Shown: piece after piece, positions 36,104 to 47,244 of the stretch
Layout of the letters: the number at the start of each line of letters is the position of its first letter
Numbering within the stretch: position 1 is the first letter of the stretch
From: Coniochaeta sp. PMI_546
Taxonomy: Eukaryota; Ascomycota; Sordariomycetes; Coniochaetales; Coniochaetaceae
Direction of reading: 5' to 3'
Assembly (NCBI GenBank): GCA_021432605.1
Contig: MU271158.1
Location: 1 to 64,000 of the forward strand
Length of the DNA stretch: 64,000 bases
Program-made: the position numbers and the translations under genes
Notes under the pieces: model-generated
The model's database searches: none
What the model was told of the DNA's origin: nothing
What the model saw: only the letters and a program-made list of their open reading frames with translations

Positions 36104-37311
36104 CTATGGAACTTCTACTAGGACATCATCAGAGGCAGGTTTGGACATGTAGTCTGGCGGAAGACCTGCGACCGGTGGCTCCTTTGACTGTGTCAGTTCA
36201 CTTCAATATTCGGCTACTTATGCAAACGATGTGATGATTTGATGACATACCTGTCGCATCTCTCCCCACGCCCGGATAGCCTCGAAGTTTTTGCATTTGT
36301 GCGTCGTCTGAAAGTCTGGAAATGCTTGAGGATCATTCTTATTATACCACACCTGGCCGAGAACACCTGTGTCGGCGTTGCACATGAGGACCTGCCTCAA
36401 AGTGTCTAAGCAGTGTGCTAGGGACTATCAGTAATTCCAATCTTAAGCTGGACACTGGCACCCATACAGGACTTACAAACGTGAAGCTGGAGGATATCAT
36501 CGTCATTGGTGAAGGCATGGGTTCCAAGTGCCTTGTAGTATGGATAGTTGTAGTACAGAGACTTGCGCAGAAGATTCTATCGAATCGTAAGCATCTCTAG
36601 CTCCTGAGTAACATCGATGAAGTGGCTAAACCATTTTGGAGTCGATACACACGAGGATGTTGAACTTACCAAGCAGTGTAAGTGGTGGAGTCCCTCCACA
36701 TTGACGAAGAAACCACTGCCATATTTTTCTGACCGCTGGACATGCGCTGAAGTGAGTCCACTCCGCAATCCTTCCTCCAGTGAGATAACACCTGCTCTAT
36801 CTGGATACGAGACAGCTATGTTAAAATGCAGTTCATGACAGTCTTATGATTGAATCACACTTACAGTCCACTCCTAAAGCTTCCCAAGCTGCATCTACTT
36901 CCGGAGAACCTGTCTGACGATAAACGTTCTCATGCATGAACGTGCCGTTGAATCTGGTATTTGAATACTTCAATTTCACCTGCTTGATGACCGGGGCTGA
37001 GATAGATCCCGATTAGCTCAAGAACTGTCATTGTAACTACTCAAGCGAAGCTCACAATACTGCGTAGTATAGGCAGCGCATGTTCTGTCCAGATTTCTTG
37101 TCTGGTGGCCCAGAAAGACTCCAAATAGTCCGCTGCAAATACTTGAGATAATAACGATGGTTATTATCGGAACCACGTGGAGGTTGCGTTGGCTTTTGTG
37201 CCATCGCCTTGTCGTGTCTTGCCCGCGACATAAGTCACTGGTGACATCACATTCCTCTGCATCCGCCACTTCCGCGAGTAGGCTCGTCTCGTGATATTCT
37301 TTGTCATCCAT
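36104..37311 (-). CDS. UstYa-like (DUF3328) peptide-modifying oxidase
   Basis: Membrane-anchored protein of about 294 residues. Exons (minus) are 37311-37056, 36996-36865, 36815-36670, 36576-36477, 36417-36251 and 36187-36104; introns are 49-93 bp. One transmembrane helix lies at about residues 46-68. The lumenal part carries both DUF3328 hallmark motifs His-x-x-His-Cys: HHLHC at 173-177 and HVSHC at 210-214. Other conserved pieces are FNGTFMHENVYR, SPEVDAAWEALG, and the C-terminal KCKNFEAIRAW. In ustiloxin, cyclochlorotine and related pathways UstYa proteins carry out oxidative ring closure or hydroxylation of peptide side chains. It is divergent from a Tyr-rich precursor-like peptide gene, which supports a role on that peptide. 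Confidence 0.92.
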
Positions 37312-38023
37312 GACACAGACAAAAATCTCTTGTATGAAACAAATCTTGACTGTGCACTTGGTATCTGGTTGGGACTAAAGCCCGTTGTCTTCAATGGTCC
37401 TGGATTGCTGTGCTGATAACTCGGGATTGTGGTATGCAGAAGTTAAATAGTCGCGGAGGAACGACATTTGTCCCAACTAGCTTCGTGACAGGGAGCAGAC
37501 TAGGATGTGCCCTCAAGGAGACCGTCTTTGCCAAGCTGCAAGCGGCATATCTTCACACTGGCGAGTCTTCGAATGCATTAAATGTCAATACTAAAGCAAG
37601 CCGTCGGGAAAGGGAAAGCCCAAAAGACACAATGATCAGCCCCTCATTCCAAGGCTCTAATCAGCTAAATCCTTTGTTCGCTGTTCCTAACCAATCGCGT
37701 GACTGCTTGGCTCAGCCGTACACGATGTGTTAGTTCCGGTGGCTTGCATAAGGCATCTGTAATGGCCATTACAGTCCAAGTTCCATCAGCAACACGCTGT
37801 ATGACGGCATGGAGAGTTCGGAAAAGTTGCCTGCGGATATCATGATCCCGTGGTGGCATGTCTTATAAGCACTCGAGTTTCCTGCTCTGCCATCTCAAGT
37901 GTTCTCGCTTCGTGTCCCTCCACCGTGGTCGTGCAAGGCTAAGCAAACCTCTCCAGCTTCAGTCCCTTGCCCTCTATCCACAGCAAGATCACTTCCAGTC
38001 CATTCATATATCAAAGTGCAACC
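37312..38023. promoter_or_regulatory. Shared bidirectional promoter, UstYa-like gene / peptide gene
   Basis: The 712-bp spacer separates the start codons of the UstYa-like gene (minus) and the repeat-peptide gene (plus). Divergent pairs of this kind are often co-regulated in fungal clusters. Short open frames inside show no homology. The last 20 bases before the peptide ATG have an A/C-rich context (GCAACC) typical of efficiently translated fungal genes. Confidence 0.55.
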
Positions 38024-38299
38024 ATGAAACCCGCCACTCTCGTCTACGCTCTCATTCCGCTTGCCCTCGCGGCACCTATTGCGGACGCCAATGCTGTCAC
38101 CACAGCTGAAAAGCGCCAGTACGGCTCCTATGGCTCCTACAGCCCCCCCGCTGGTGGTTATGGGTCCTATGGATCCTATAAAGGTGCCACAGGAACCCCT
38201 GCAGACTACGGCACTTACCCGGCCCCTGCTGGAGGGTATGGCTCATACGGCACCTACAAGCGCGCCGTCGGAGACTTTATCAGGAAGGTTCTAGGCTAG
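38024..38299 (+). CDS. Secreted Tyr/Gly-repeat peptide, candidate RiPP precursor
   Basis: Single-exon gene for 91 residues. Residues 1-16 are a signal peptide (MKPATLVYALIPLALA), followed by a short acidic propeptide to a Lys-Arg site at 30-31. Then come two imperfect repeats built from YGSYGSY, PPAGG or PAPAGG and YGSYGSYK, separated by a Gly/Thr spacer. A second Lys-Arg lies at 79-80 and an 11-residue basic tail follows. Signal peptide, Kex2-type sites and repeated Tyr-containing cores are the layout of fungal dikaritin precursors. The divergent neighbour encodes a UstYa-like enzyme. An alternative is a structural Gly/Tyr-rich wall protein. An ATG at 37967 is in frame but would bury the signal peptide. 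Confidence 0.85.
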   Translation: MKPATLVYALIPLALAAPIADANAVTTAEKRQYGSYGSYSPPAGGYGSYGSYKGATGTPADYGTYPAPAGGYGSYGTYKRAVGDFIRKVLG

Positions 38300-38659
38300 G
38301 AGCGATAAGTCACATTTTATATCGCGATGGTCGCCGTTATATTTGGAACAGGGTTAGATAAGGGTGGTCGATGCTTGGATGCACATGTCTCTCGGAGTGC
38401 ACATGATGGAGCGCAGTATTCGTATTGAGGACAGAGGATAGAGCAATACATACGTACGACATGGACCACTAACATGAATTTGACGGCATCCAAATGCACT
38501 CCGTTGTGGAAGTTTGTGCTACTATGCCGTATGCATCTGCATTGGAAAGAGTGTGCCTAATGTGGTTCAGCTAGCATAGAAGACTAGCAGTGTGTATCTT
38601 AAGCCACCATAGCTCCTCTGGCCGTGTCTCCTTCAACATCCCTGCGCTGTGCTCTGATC

Positions 38660-39327
38660 TCAGCATGCCGCTGTGGCAAGGGAGTAGACAGTTTTGCAGC
38701 CAATGTTGTTGCAGGCGTTGGGATCGCTGCATGGGAAGTTCACCGTCGTCGTGGCCAACGCCGCGGCGCAGCCACAAGGTTTGGTAAGGACCGACGTCGT
38801 CGTACAACCTGGCACGAAACAGGTCTTACAGGCTGTGCCAGTAGCGGTAACCACAGGACAGCTGACACTGCTACAAGCCTTTGTGGATACCGAAGTTGTA
38901 GTCAGGACCGATATCGCTGTGGTAGTTTGTTGGACCGTGGTCGTCGCTGTTGACGTCAGGGTCAAATATGCGGTACTGAGAACAGTCGTACTGCTGGTGA
39001 TTGTCACTGGGTAGCTGACAGTCGATGAGACGGTCGTTATCTCCAAATAATTTTCCGTGATCGTGGTCACCTGCGTGATGCGCTCGCTGACCGTCTCCGT
39101 CTTCGTGACCGTCTCGATTTGAGTCTCCGTCTCCGTCTCCGTCCATGGCTCAGGACACTTTGTACCCGTGGGCTTCCGGGTAATGGTAGTCGGCGTCAGA
39201 GTAATCTGTGCCGCCACCTGCCTGGTCGGGTGAAACTTCCAGTCAGTATCACCTCAGTCTCAGCTAGAGATCCCGGAGAAACGTACGCCGCGAGCAAGCC
39301 GACTAAGACCAGTATAGCGGAATGCAT
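38660..39327 (-). CDS. Secreted Thr-rich protein with C-terminal Cys cluster
   Basis: About 200 residues. Exons (minus) are 39327-39287 and 39221-38660, with a 65-bp GTACGT...CAG intron. Splicing restores a signal peptide MHSAILVLVGLLAAQVAAQ. The mature protein has a TETETET run, a long Thr/Ser/Val stretch with many TTT, TVT and STV words likely to be O-glycosylated, and then about ten Cys in the last 70 residues (patterns CSSVSC, CKTC, CGC, C-x5-C). Many fungal surface proteins look like this; no named domain is recognised. It converges on the repeat-peptide gene with 360 bp between stops, so membership in the same cluster is possible but unproven. Confidence 0.75.
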
Positions 39328-41068
39328 CGTCTCGAAGTCAAAACTCGATGTACCCGATGAGAGGTCCAGAAATTGAGGAGGTTACAGCCTCGATGCGTAA
39401 TCTTCGACGAACTGGTAGAGATATACCATGATCAAGGAGGACCTGTTGTATTTATAGCACCCGTCTTAAAGTTCCAGAGCAAAGGAGACCAATGTCTTGT
39501 GTACACTTTAGAATCTCATAAACTTCAGAGGGGCAACCATGTGCTGTGCTTCTGGCCTTTTCCGACCTCGACTCTCAGGATGCTTCCCAATCAGGGTTGA
39601 TCTCGGTTATTAACGGTTTCGGATGAGCCAATCGTGTCGAGAGCCCAGGATACCCGATATTGCAGATTGATTGTTGACGTAGCAATTGTTATATTGCTGT
39701 TGTATTGTCCCATACTCTTGAGCACGCGGCTGAATCGGAACCGACCGAGATCCAGGTACGATTAGGGTTTCAACTAAAAATAACATTTTCAATACTCATG
39801 ATCCAAGGATGTTGTGTATTGCAGCTAACGCTATAACTTGAACGAGTAGGTAAACGGAGGCATCTGGATAGAGTATCGGGCTTGTTCGCAGCGCGAGCTG
39901 CTAATTAGTTGCTCCGTTAGCATGCGAGTCATCGTCCTGGTCAAGGGAGGGACGAATAGCTACTATTATTCAGACGTCTAGAGAGTGATTAGTAGCAGTC
40001 CCCTAAGCTTGAAAATGTAACAGCGTTATGTAGCATACAGTGCGCAACATAAGCCTCGAGTCCATGCTATCACTACTCAGGACTTGTCTAGGTACTTCTA
40101 CTAGATCTGGGGTATTTGCAACGCCTTTGTTGTCCGCTTTGGATTGGAAGAATGAAGTTAGATCCCGGCGGAAAGCTAACCACGAAGTCGACTCGCATTT
40201 TGATCGGCTTCCAGCCAATTGTAGGGGCATTAGCGGACACGGTCGCGGCCTGTTTAGATTTCTTAGGATTCGCACTCATCAGCACTATCAGTCCCGTCCA
40301 GGTCTTGCCACTAATGATGGCGATGTCCCTGCAGCGACGATGGGCCATGTATCAGGAAAGTAGATGCTTCCCCTACCTTCTGACTGGTTCATACCCGCGG
40401 ACGCTATATTTTCGACACAGGCATCATATAGTAAGGTTGAATCATCCATGTATATGTGATTCCATCGCAGTCAGGACGACATCGTTGCCAAGGAGGAAAG
40501 CGTCCTCGGAATTGGCGTCGGTGAGCACACGCCTTATCAGGAATGGGATCTTAATTAACACCCTGGAAGGCGCACTGAGCCATCTTCGCGTCTTGTCCAC
40601 TTCGTATGCGTGTGGGTTGTAGTGTCGGCACAGGGTGTGGGAATCATGTTTTCAACTCAACGAAGGGATGGCTCGTGAACAAATTCATATTGAAGATAGT
40701 GGTCCTGACGAGTACGGACTCCAATATCACCAACGAACCTTCTGTGAGCGAACAGAGACGTGTGGTTTGAAGATGACTCCGCGCCGTCTGGTTGTGGCAT
40801 ATTTCTGCACGCTGTATGGCCACTTGGGACAGAAGTACAGTCGGCTCGGGGTGGTTGACTCGATTGACTGCTGTGCGCACGCGCGGAATAGCTTTTTGAG
40901 GATAGAGAAATGATAGTAACATGCCCTCCCTTGTTCGGACTGATACCTGATATGAGTGTAGACATCACTCAAATAATTAGCACTGAATTATGGAGTATGA
41001 GAACACAACACGGAAGCTCAGCGCTGCAGATTTGGGCGAATGTAGAGCGCTGCTGATCAGACTCAACA
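39328..41068. other. 1.7-kb gene-free stretch
   Basis: Frames of up to 168 codons occur (40116-40622 plus) without a recognisable domain or credible exon chain. Confidence 0.5.
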
Positions 41069-42042
41069 TCAAAAGAGCGAGTGGTGGTTATCCAACTTCG
41101 TGGTGTTATCCTCCATCACCTGCTGTGCGACCTGTACAGCACTCTCCTCGCTGGGGGCGCCCTCAGGCTCGGAAATCTGCGCTGCTTCCCCAGGTTCTTG
41201 AACAAATAGGTCGCTGATCTTCCCGGCCCCAGTTGCTCTCTGATAGATGGCGAAGGTCGATGCGAACTCCCGATGTGCCGCAGCCCCGACCTGAATGGCA
41301 TCTAGCATCAGCAGGGCAAAGTTCTGGCAGTTGTTATTGATGAGGTTATACGCGGGCCTCTTCTCTCGCATCCCGTATATCACCATTTCCCCTGTACCAC
41401 AGCGATAGTCCGTATTAGTCTAACATGCGACGCGCGGTTGTGAAAGTCTATGCCGGGAGACTCACCAGCTTGTCTTAGGGCTTCATCATTGAAGGTCGTC
41501 TTACCAACCTCAAACGTGTGCCACTCTTCGCGGTTTATCTTCTCGTTGACATATATGACATGCAGGTGTTCATCCTATCATTAGTGAGTCAGCGGTGCGG
41601 GAGCGTTGAGAGTGGCAACTGACCATCCAAAGTTCATGGCAATAATCACCCACCAGCACGGCCCAATGCTGCGTCGGATCTGGATATTTGTTGACCTTTA
41701 CTGCAATCTTCTTGCCCAGTCCGGTCTCCTCGGCAAACCATTTGCCTGCAAAGCCGGCGACTGGATGCCAACCTATCTCGATGCGGCGTTGTTCGTCGTG
41801 AATATTTGCCTCAGCTGGAGGAATGACATTCGGTCTATGACCCAGTCCCAGTGAATGTTCGACCACGAGCTTTCCCTCCAGTAGTTTGTCCTTACCCATG
41901 GACAAACCCTGTTTTCTACTCGGCTATCAGTGACAGACTCGTCCTTGGCAGGTCAAGACTGGCGCGCTTACAGGAGCGATTTCATTTTGCTACGCTTTGA
42001 GCGTGACGCGTCTGGCGAGAAATCGGACTCCGATTCAGCCAT
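41069..42042 (-). CDS. Uncharacterised protein with papain/LRAT-like His...NCQ signature
   Basis: About 264 residues. Exons (minus) are 42042-41972, 41915-41624, 41574-41466 and 41391-41069; introns are 49-74 bp. There is no signal peptide. The central part has TQHWAVLVGDYCHELW with His107 on a strand, then LHVIYVNE. After that, in YNLINNNCQNFALLMLDAI, Cys179 follows an Asn and leads into a helix. A His on a strand followed by an Asn-Cys-Gln at a helix start resembles NlpC/P60-LRAT or PPPDE-type cysteine hydrolases and acyltransferases. The assignment rests on this pattern alone. The C-terminal 60 residues are acidic and probably disordered. A cytosolic peptidase or acyltransferase role next to a peptide cluster would be interesting but is speculative. 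Confidence 0.75.
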
Positions 42043-42561
42043 GTTGAGATAGTGCCTTCGTCAAGGGAGTCAAGTAGATTCTCTTAGTAGGACTTCCTTG
42101 CTTCCTTGCGAAGGTGTTTTGTGAGGAAGCGCAGATCGGGAAATGAGTCGCGACATTGGGCACTGCCACCTTCGCGCGCCAATAGTCGCCCGGCGAATCT
42201 TCGGTTACATAATCGGGAAAGGGAAGCTGACGGAAGCGCTAGAGGATGTTAAGTACCAAAGTACCTGTGAATTTGACAGAACAACACCTAATACCGACTG
42301 GCTCCTAAGTTTGCGACTAGGCTAGGGCAGATAGATAAGGTAGACACCGAATATGTTGACTAATCAGACATGTCTTTAGGACATTATTACTATCATTCAT
42401 ATAACTGTCTCCGGCCAAGCTGACTTGTGACCCTTTATCTCGTCGTTTTCTAGGATCCATAAATCTTGTTCGCGAAGTGAATATGGGACCGAATTTGTTG
42501 TCCTCCGATGAAGGCAGACTGACAAGAAAAAAATGCTGTGTTGTAAGTTTTGGACAAGGGG

Positions 42562-45500
42562 CTACTGAGAAGGTGGCGCAAGCAGCGCTCTGCAGGTAGG
42601 CGAGAACGTTAATATGATAACCGTGATCAACCGAGCAGGGGAAACACTTACCCCCAGTTCAATGATGGGTCAATCGGCTCCGTGTTCTGGCCTGTTAAGT
42701 CGAGCCAGTTCTTTGAATTGCCTGCCGCATTGCCCTTTCGAAGGATTCCGTACTTGTCGCACGCGTCCCGATGTGACACGGGGATGTACAACTTGAGGCT
42801 CTGCAGCACGTCTGGTGCTTCGACGAACGTAGCGACCAGGCCGGACTCCACATGGAACTCAGTATGGCAGTGGAAGAGGTTGATGCCAGGATTGTCCGCT
42901 CGGAAGCGGATTGTTGCACCGCCGCCAGGATAGACAATGACTGTGTCTCTGCGCATAGGGCTCGATGGGGTGTTGTAAAGGCCGGGCCAGAGAGCCCCAT
43001 TGTCTGATCGGCTGATAAGCTGGAAGTTATGCCCATGTAGATGGAAAGGGTGGGCACGGTTGTCGTGGTTATTAATGTCGATCTCAATCACTTTATCGAA
43101 TCCCAGAACGAAGGAGTTGGAGGCAGAACCGTAGATTGACGGATCATTGACAACACTGAGTGGCGCTGTCATGGCACTGTATAGTGTAGGGACCTATTGG
43201 AGGACTATTAGACTTGAGTTCTACGCCTACCAGGTAAATACTTACCTTCTGGGAGACGTATGTTTGCCCGTTCTAAGATGCTCGTAAGTATGTCGAATGT
43301 CAATCATGTGGCGGTGACTTGCTGCCACTTACAAAGAACGCTCTGGTTGACTGTTGGTCATTCGGCCCGAAGTCCGCAGTTAGATAGATCCTGTAGGTCT
43401 CCAAGCGTCAGTAATGTCAGCGATACTGATTGTGACCCCTGAAGTTCTCGTACGTTTGGTCTACTGGGCCAAGTAGACTCTGTTGATCCCACGGTGCAAG
43501 CGTGCTGTCGTCCCATGGTAGCGGTTGGAGACTGAAGGGCGCGGGCAGAGGCTTTGCGGTGTTGTACACAAGCCAAGCCGTGCACTAGTTTAAGATCAGC
43601 GATAACTTCGAGGTCATCGCTGCGCGATAGCTCCGAGAGAGTACTGAACTCACCGTTGCCTGCTGTCCCGCCGGTGTGATTGTCGAATCAAACATGTCTG
43701 TGTTGAACTGCGCCACGATGGCAAAGTTCTGCTGATTTGTATCCTTTGCTTGGACAATAACTTTGTATCTCTGTGCAACTCCCACAAATATCTGATTCAC
43801 TGTCTGTGGTAAGGTGTAGACACCGTCAACCTCAACGATAGTCATGGAATGCTGATCAAACTGTAGATAGTGTCCTGCAAGGGCACCCATATTGATGATG
43901 TGGAATAGGTAAGTCTTCCCTGCTGTGATTGCGTACTTGACGTTTTGTGCTTCATTGATCAAGGCAGAGTCGGGAACGGGCTCGGCACCTCCAGTTGTAA
44001 AAGTATTGTTTGGCGATAAGTAGTGATTGATCAGGAATGGCGCTTGCTGATGATACAAGTCCGACAAGGTGAGAGTCAACTCTTGATCAACCTTGTATGG
44101 TGCATGTGGGTCTGATACTATAAGTGGTCCGCGAAGTCCATCTGAAGAATGGGTCAGCATATCAGGGCTGGATCGCGGAGCACGGGAACTTGCCAATGTA
44201 CTGGCCACCGAGGTGGGCATGATACCAGTACGTTCCGGACTGGGTGAGCTTTGATCCCGTAAGCTGAGGCGCGATGCATAATGGTGTGTGTTCTTGACTT
44301 ACTGTGAACTGGTAAACAAAACTGTCACCAGGCATGATGGGACACTGCGTAGCCATAGAGGCACCATCGGAATACGTCGTGTTTCTCTGGAAAAGGCCGT
44401 GAAAGTGAATTGCGGTGCTTTGATTGCCAAGGCCGTTGTAAACGTTGATCTTGATCGTGTCCCCAAGGTTGCCGGTCAGGGGTGGGCAGGGCCACTGTCC
44501 GTTGATGCCAACGAAAGGCCTCCTGAAGCCGTCGGGAGTTGCTGAAACCCAGGTAACATTCCAGTTGTAAGTACGAAGAATGCCCTTGGGAAGAGGATAG
44601 CTCGTATAGGTGGGATAACTGCTCGTGGTTGAGCTTGTTGCCCGGCTAGAGGAGATTGATGATGATGTTGAAGATTGTGTTGATGTCCTCTTCGTTGAGG
44701 TAAGTATGGTGGTAGAGGAAGAAACAGAATTTGTTGCAGTTGACGAGGTCCTCGTGGATGTATACGATGATGTGATCGAAGTCTTCGAGCTTGAGGTGGA
44801 GCTGGTGCCTGAGGATTTTGCTATTGTCGTCGTGGAAGTTTTTGACGATGAAAGAGTAGAGGTAGAGGTTATTGATGTCGAGGAGCTACTGCTGAGTTCT
44901 GAGGTTGTTAGCATTCGAAGAACAAAAGAGGAGCAATAGAGGATATTGCGGAGCAGTGGGTCAACCCAGACGCGAACGTCTAGCTGGTATAGGACGATCG
45001 ACGGAATGGAATGAATGCGTCCAGTGGACATGTAGGCACAGAAACAAGAAAGCAGACGGACGTACTTGAAGTGGAACGTGACGAGGTAGAGGGCAACACC
45101 GATGACGAAGTGGAGCTCGAGGACGGGGGTACAGGGGGAGTCCCCGGAGGAGCGAAGCCAAGGACTTGGTTCTGCCGCGAAGTGTAGATTCTCGTGTTAC
45201 CAAATCCTGGCCGTTGAAATTTGGTGAGCCTGCCCGATGCGACAAACGTGTACGGCACAAGCTTTCCTCCTTGTGGGACGGCGTTGAAGGGCACGAGACC
45301 CTGGTTGATATCTGCCATCCATACCTGGTGTTATCGGCACGGGTTAGCCAGGAGCATGGGAGCATGCGGGATGGTAGGGTACGTACAATGCCCGTGCCGA
45401 TTCGGCCATTCAGGGATGTTACAGTTGGAACTGTCTCTCCAGCGAACACCATGTCGCTCTTGCCAGCGAAAGCGAAGGAGGGGTTACCATTACCGTCGAC

Positions 45501-47244
45501 ACTATAAGAGTACGCGTATAGGGGCCCGTTGGTTGGACAAAAGCTGCGAATGTAAGTTAACCCTTGGTAGATGCGCACCTTGACCGGCGGTGAAAACATA
45601 CTATATGTACCCGCCCTCAAGTGGATAGCTGCCAACACCGCCGTAGAAAGAGCCCGTAAAGCCGATGGACTGAATGACTTAATCCTGGCTTAGCAGTCAC
45701 TCACATATCTGCGGGAATTAATATACTTACCAGCGTCGGTGCCTCCTGCTCCATTCATGAAACCTCCCAGATTGTTCGCGTCCAAGATGAAGATCTGATG
45801 CAGCACGCTTTTCAGTCAATATCATCATTTTCCTCAGTCACAGCAGCAGATTGAGCCCGTACCTCGCCTGCCTTGGTTCCACACACCGCAATGCGCCTCA
45901 CATTGGGGCTTGTGAATGTACCGGGATCGAGTAGTGCCACGCCCGATGATCCCACGTCTCTGTCACCACCGTTCCAGGCATCGTACGTCAGAGGCTCAAA
46001 CCAATCAGCCTGTGCTAGGCTCCCAGAGACTCCATTGACTGTATAGCTTGCCACAGCTTGCTCAACCGTACTTATATAGCTCTTGCCGCTGTTAGGAATT
46101 CCAGCTCCATTCACACCTGGACCGCGTCCGTTACTGTTGTATTAGGGTTAGATGAGCACTGGACGGTTCTTCGAAGTCATTTTTTGCGTACCCTGTTGCG
46201 AAGAAGACACGGTTATTTGCAATATCAGCCGCAATGCCGGTCCCAGACTGCCATATTCCAGCCTTGCCTCCAGTCTGAGACATGATATCTGTAGGCTGTG
46301 GGGAAGGCGCTCCTGCATGATATTTGAGCCATCTAAGCAATCACAAAACTCATCAAGGGATCAGCTACTAACCAGGAGAGGCCACCATGGCCTGGATATT
46401 AGTGACGCCGACACCAGTTGTCTTACTCACGGTAATGAGCATTCCAGTGTAATTGAAGTTGTCACAGTGCCCTCCGAAGCCTGCCACAATCGAGTTGCCA
46501 ATCGATGTGAGCCCTGGCCTTTGCAAAAGCGTCCCGCCGACGAAGTATCGGGTCGGATCATTATTAGCGTAGTGTCCGTCGATACTGACTGGAAATCCTT
46601 GGACGTCTTGAAGTGTAGGCAGCCTGACGGCGTACATTTTATACATGCCTATTGCTGACGTTAGCGAAGATACCGACAATGAGGGATCTGGGCATACTGC
46701 CACAAACCGTTGATGGTGCCCGAAGTCGTGCCAGGGCGATATCCCTTGGAAAAGAAATACATGATCTCAGTGGCCGGATCGATGTAGGGTGTTCCGGTAA
46801 TGCCGATGAAGGATGGAATGTCTCCGCATTGAGCGTCTGCTTGTGTGAAAGGTGCCTCGAGTGTGCGGCTGTAGACCATGTTACCAGTGGCGCCATCTAA
46901 GACGCGGATGATGTTGAGGTTGGAAACCAGAATAACTAGCTCGCTGGATGATCCGCTCGGAGTGTAAACGAGTGGCTTGGCTAGGAATACCTCAGTCGAT
47001 GCGTACGTATTCGTCCATATTTGTGAGTATGTGCCTAGCTTCGCAGGGTCAATATTGTGAAGTGGCAGATATCCAGATTGTGCTACGTCCTGTCCCGAAC
47101 TCGCATTAGTCCATTACGGTAGAACAGTATCATCGAAGCAGTGGGAAAGAACTATACCGCATCTTGGAGAGAGTCGGTGGTCTGGATGCAGTCTCCCAAG
47201 CCCAAGAGCAAACCTGCCAGCACCTGTACAAATATAGCCCTCAT
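42562..47244 (-). CDS. Secreted quinoprotein-like propeller / multicopper oxidase fusion
   Basis: One gene of about 1205 residues in 17 exons. Minus-strand exons: 47244-47158, 47089-46708, 46648-46373, 46312-46192, 46133-45863, 45794-45731, 45677-45602, 45543-45387, 45324-45066, 44898-44303, 44248-44194, 44141-43654, 43584-43454, 43390-43333, 43272-43246, 43193-42652, 42589-42562. Summed length is 3618, divisible by three, and all phases agree. Signal peptide 1-19. Residues about 30-535 resemble a PQQ/quinoprotein-alcohol-dehydrogenase-like propeller (GIWQSGTGIA, FFATGNGRGPG, GTGIVWMADI). Residues 536-660 are a Ser/Thr linker. Residues 665-1205 are a multicopper oxidase with all copper motifs: HFHG (729-732), YWYHAH, HPFHLHGH (1064-1071) and HCHTEFH (1124-1130), with Leu as likely axial residue. 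The DGASMATQCPI segment resembles Fet3-type ferroxidases. The linker is split by a 167-bp intron, the only long one and the weakest joint of the model. Confidence 0.85.
44142..44193 (-). other. GC-AG intron in the fusion gene
   Basis: The donor reads TTG/GCAAGT and the acceptor TTCAG. Only this GC donor keeps the conserved QYIDGLRGPLIV segment in frame; the nearby GT (GTACAT) gives the wrong frame. Confidence 0.8.
44899..45065 (-). other. 167-bp intron inside the Ser/Thr linker
   Basis: Donor GTACGT and acceptor CCTCAG join two Ser/Thr-rich coding ends in phase 1, giving an uninterrupted linker. It is two to three times longer than the other introns of this gene. Confidence 0.65.

Noticed and set aside
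37967-38023. Upstream in-frame ATG for the repeat peptide
   Set aside because: It would add 19 polar residues in front of an otherwise clean signal peptide; the ATG at 38024 is the better start.
44625-44939. Plus-strand frame of 104 codons rich in Glu, Val and Asp
   Set aside because: It is the exact antisense of the Ser/Thr linker of the fusion gene; the acidic composition is a by-product.
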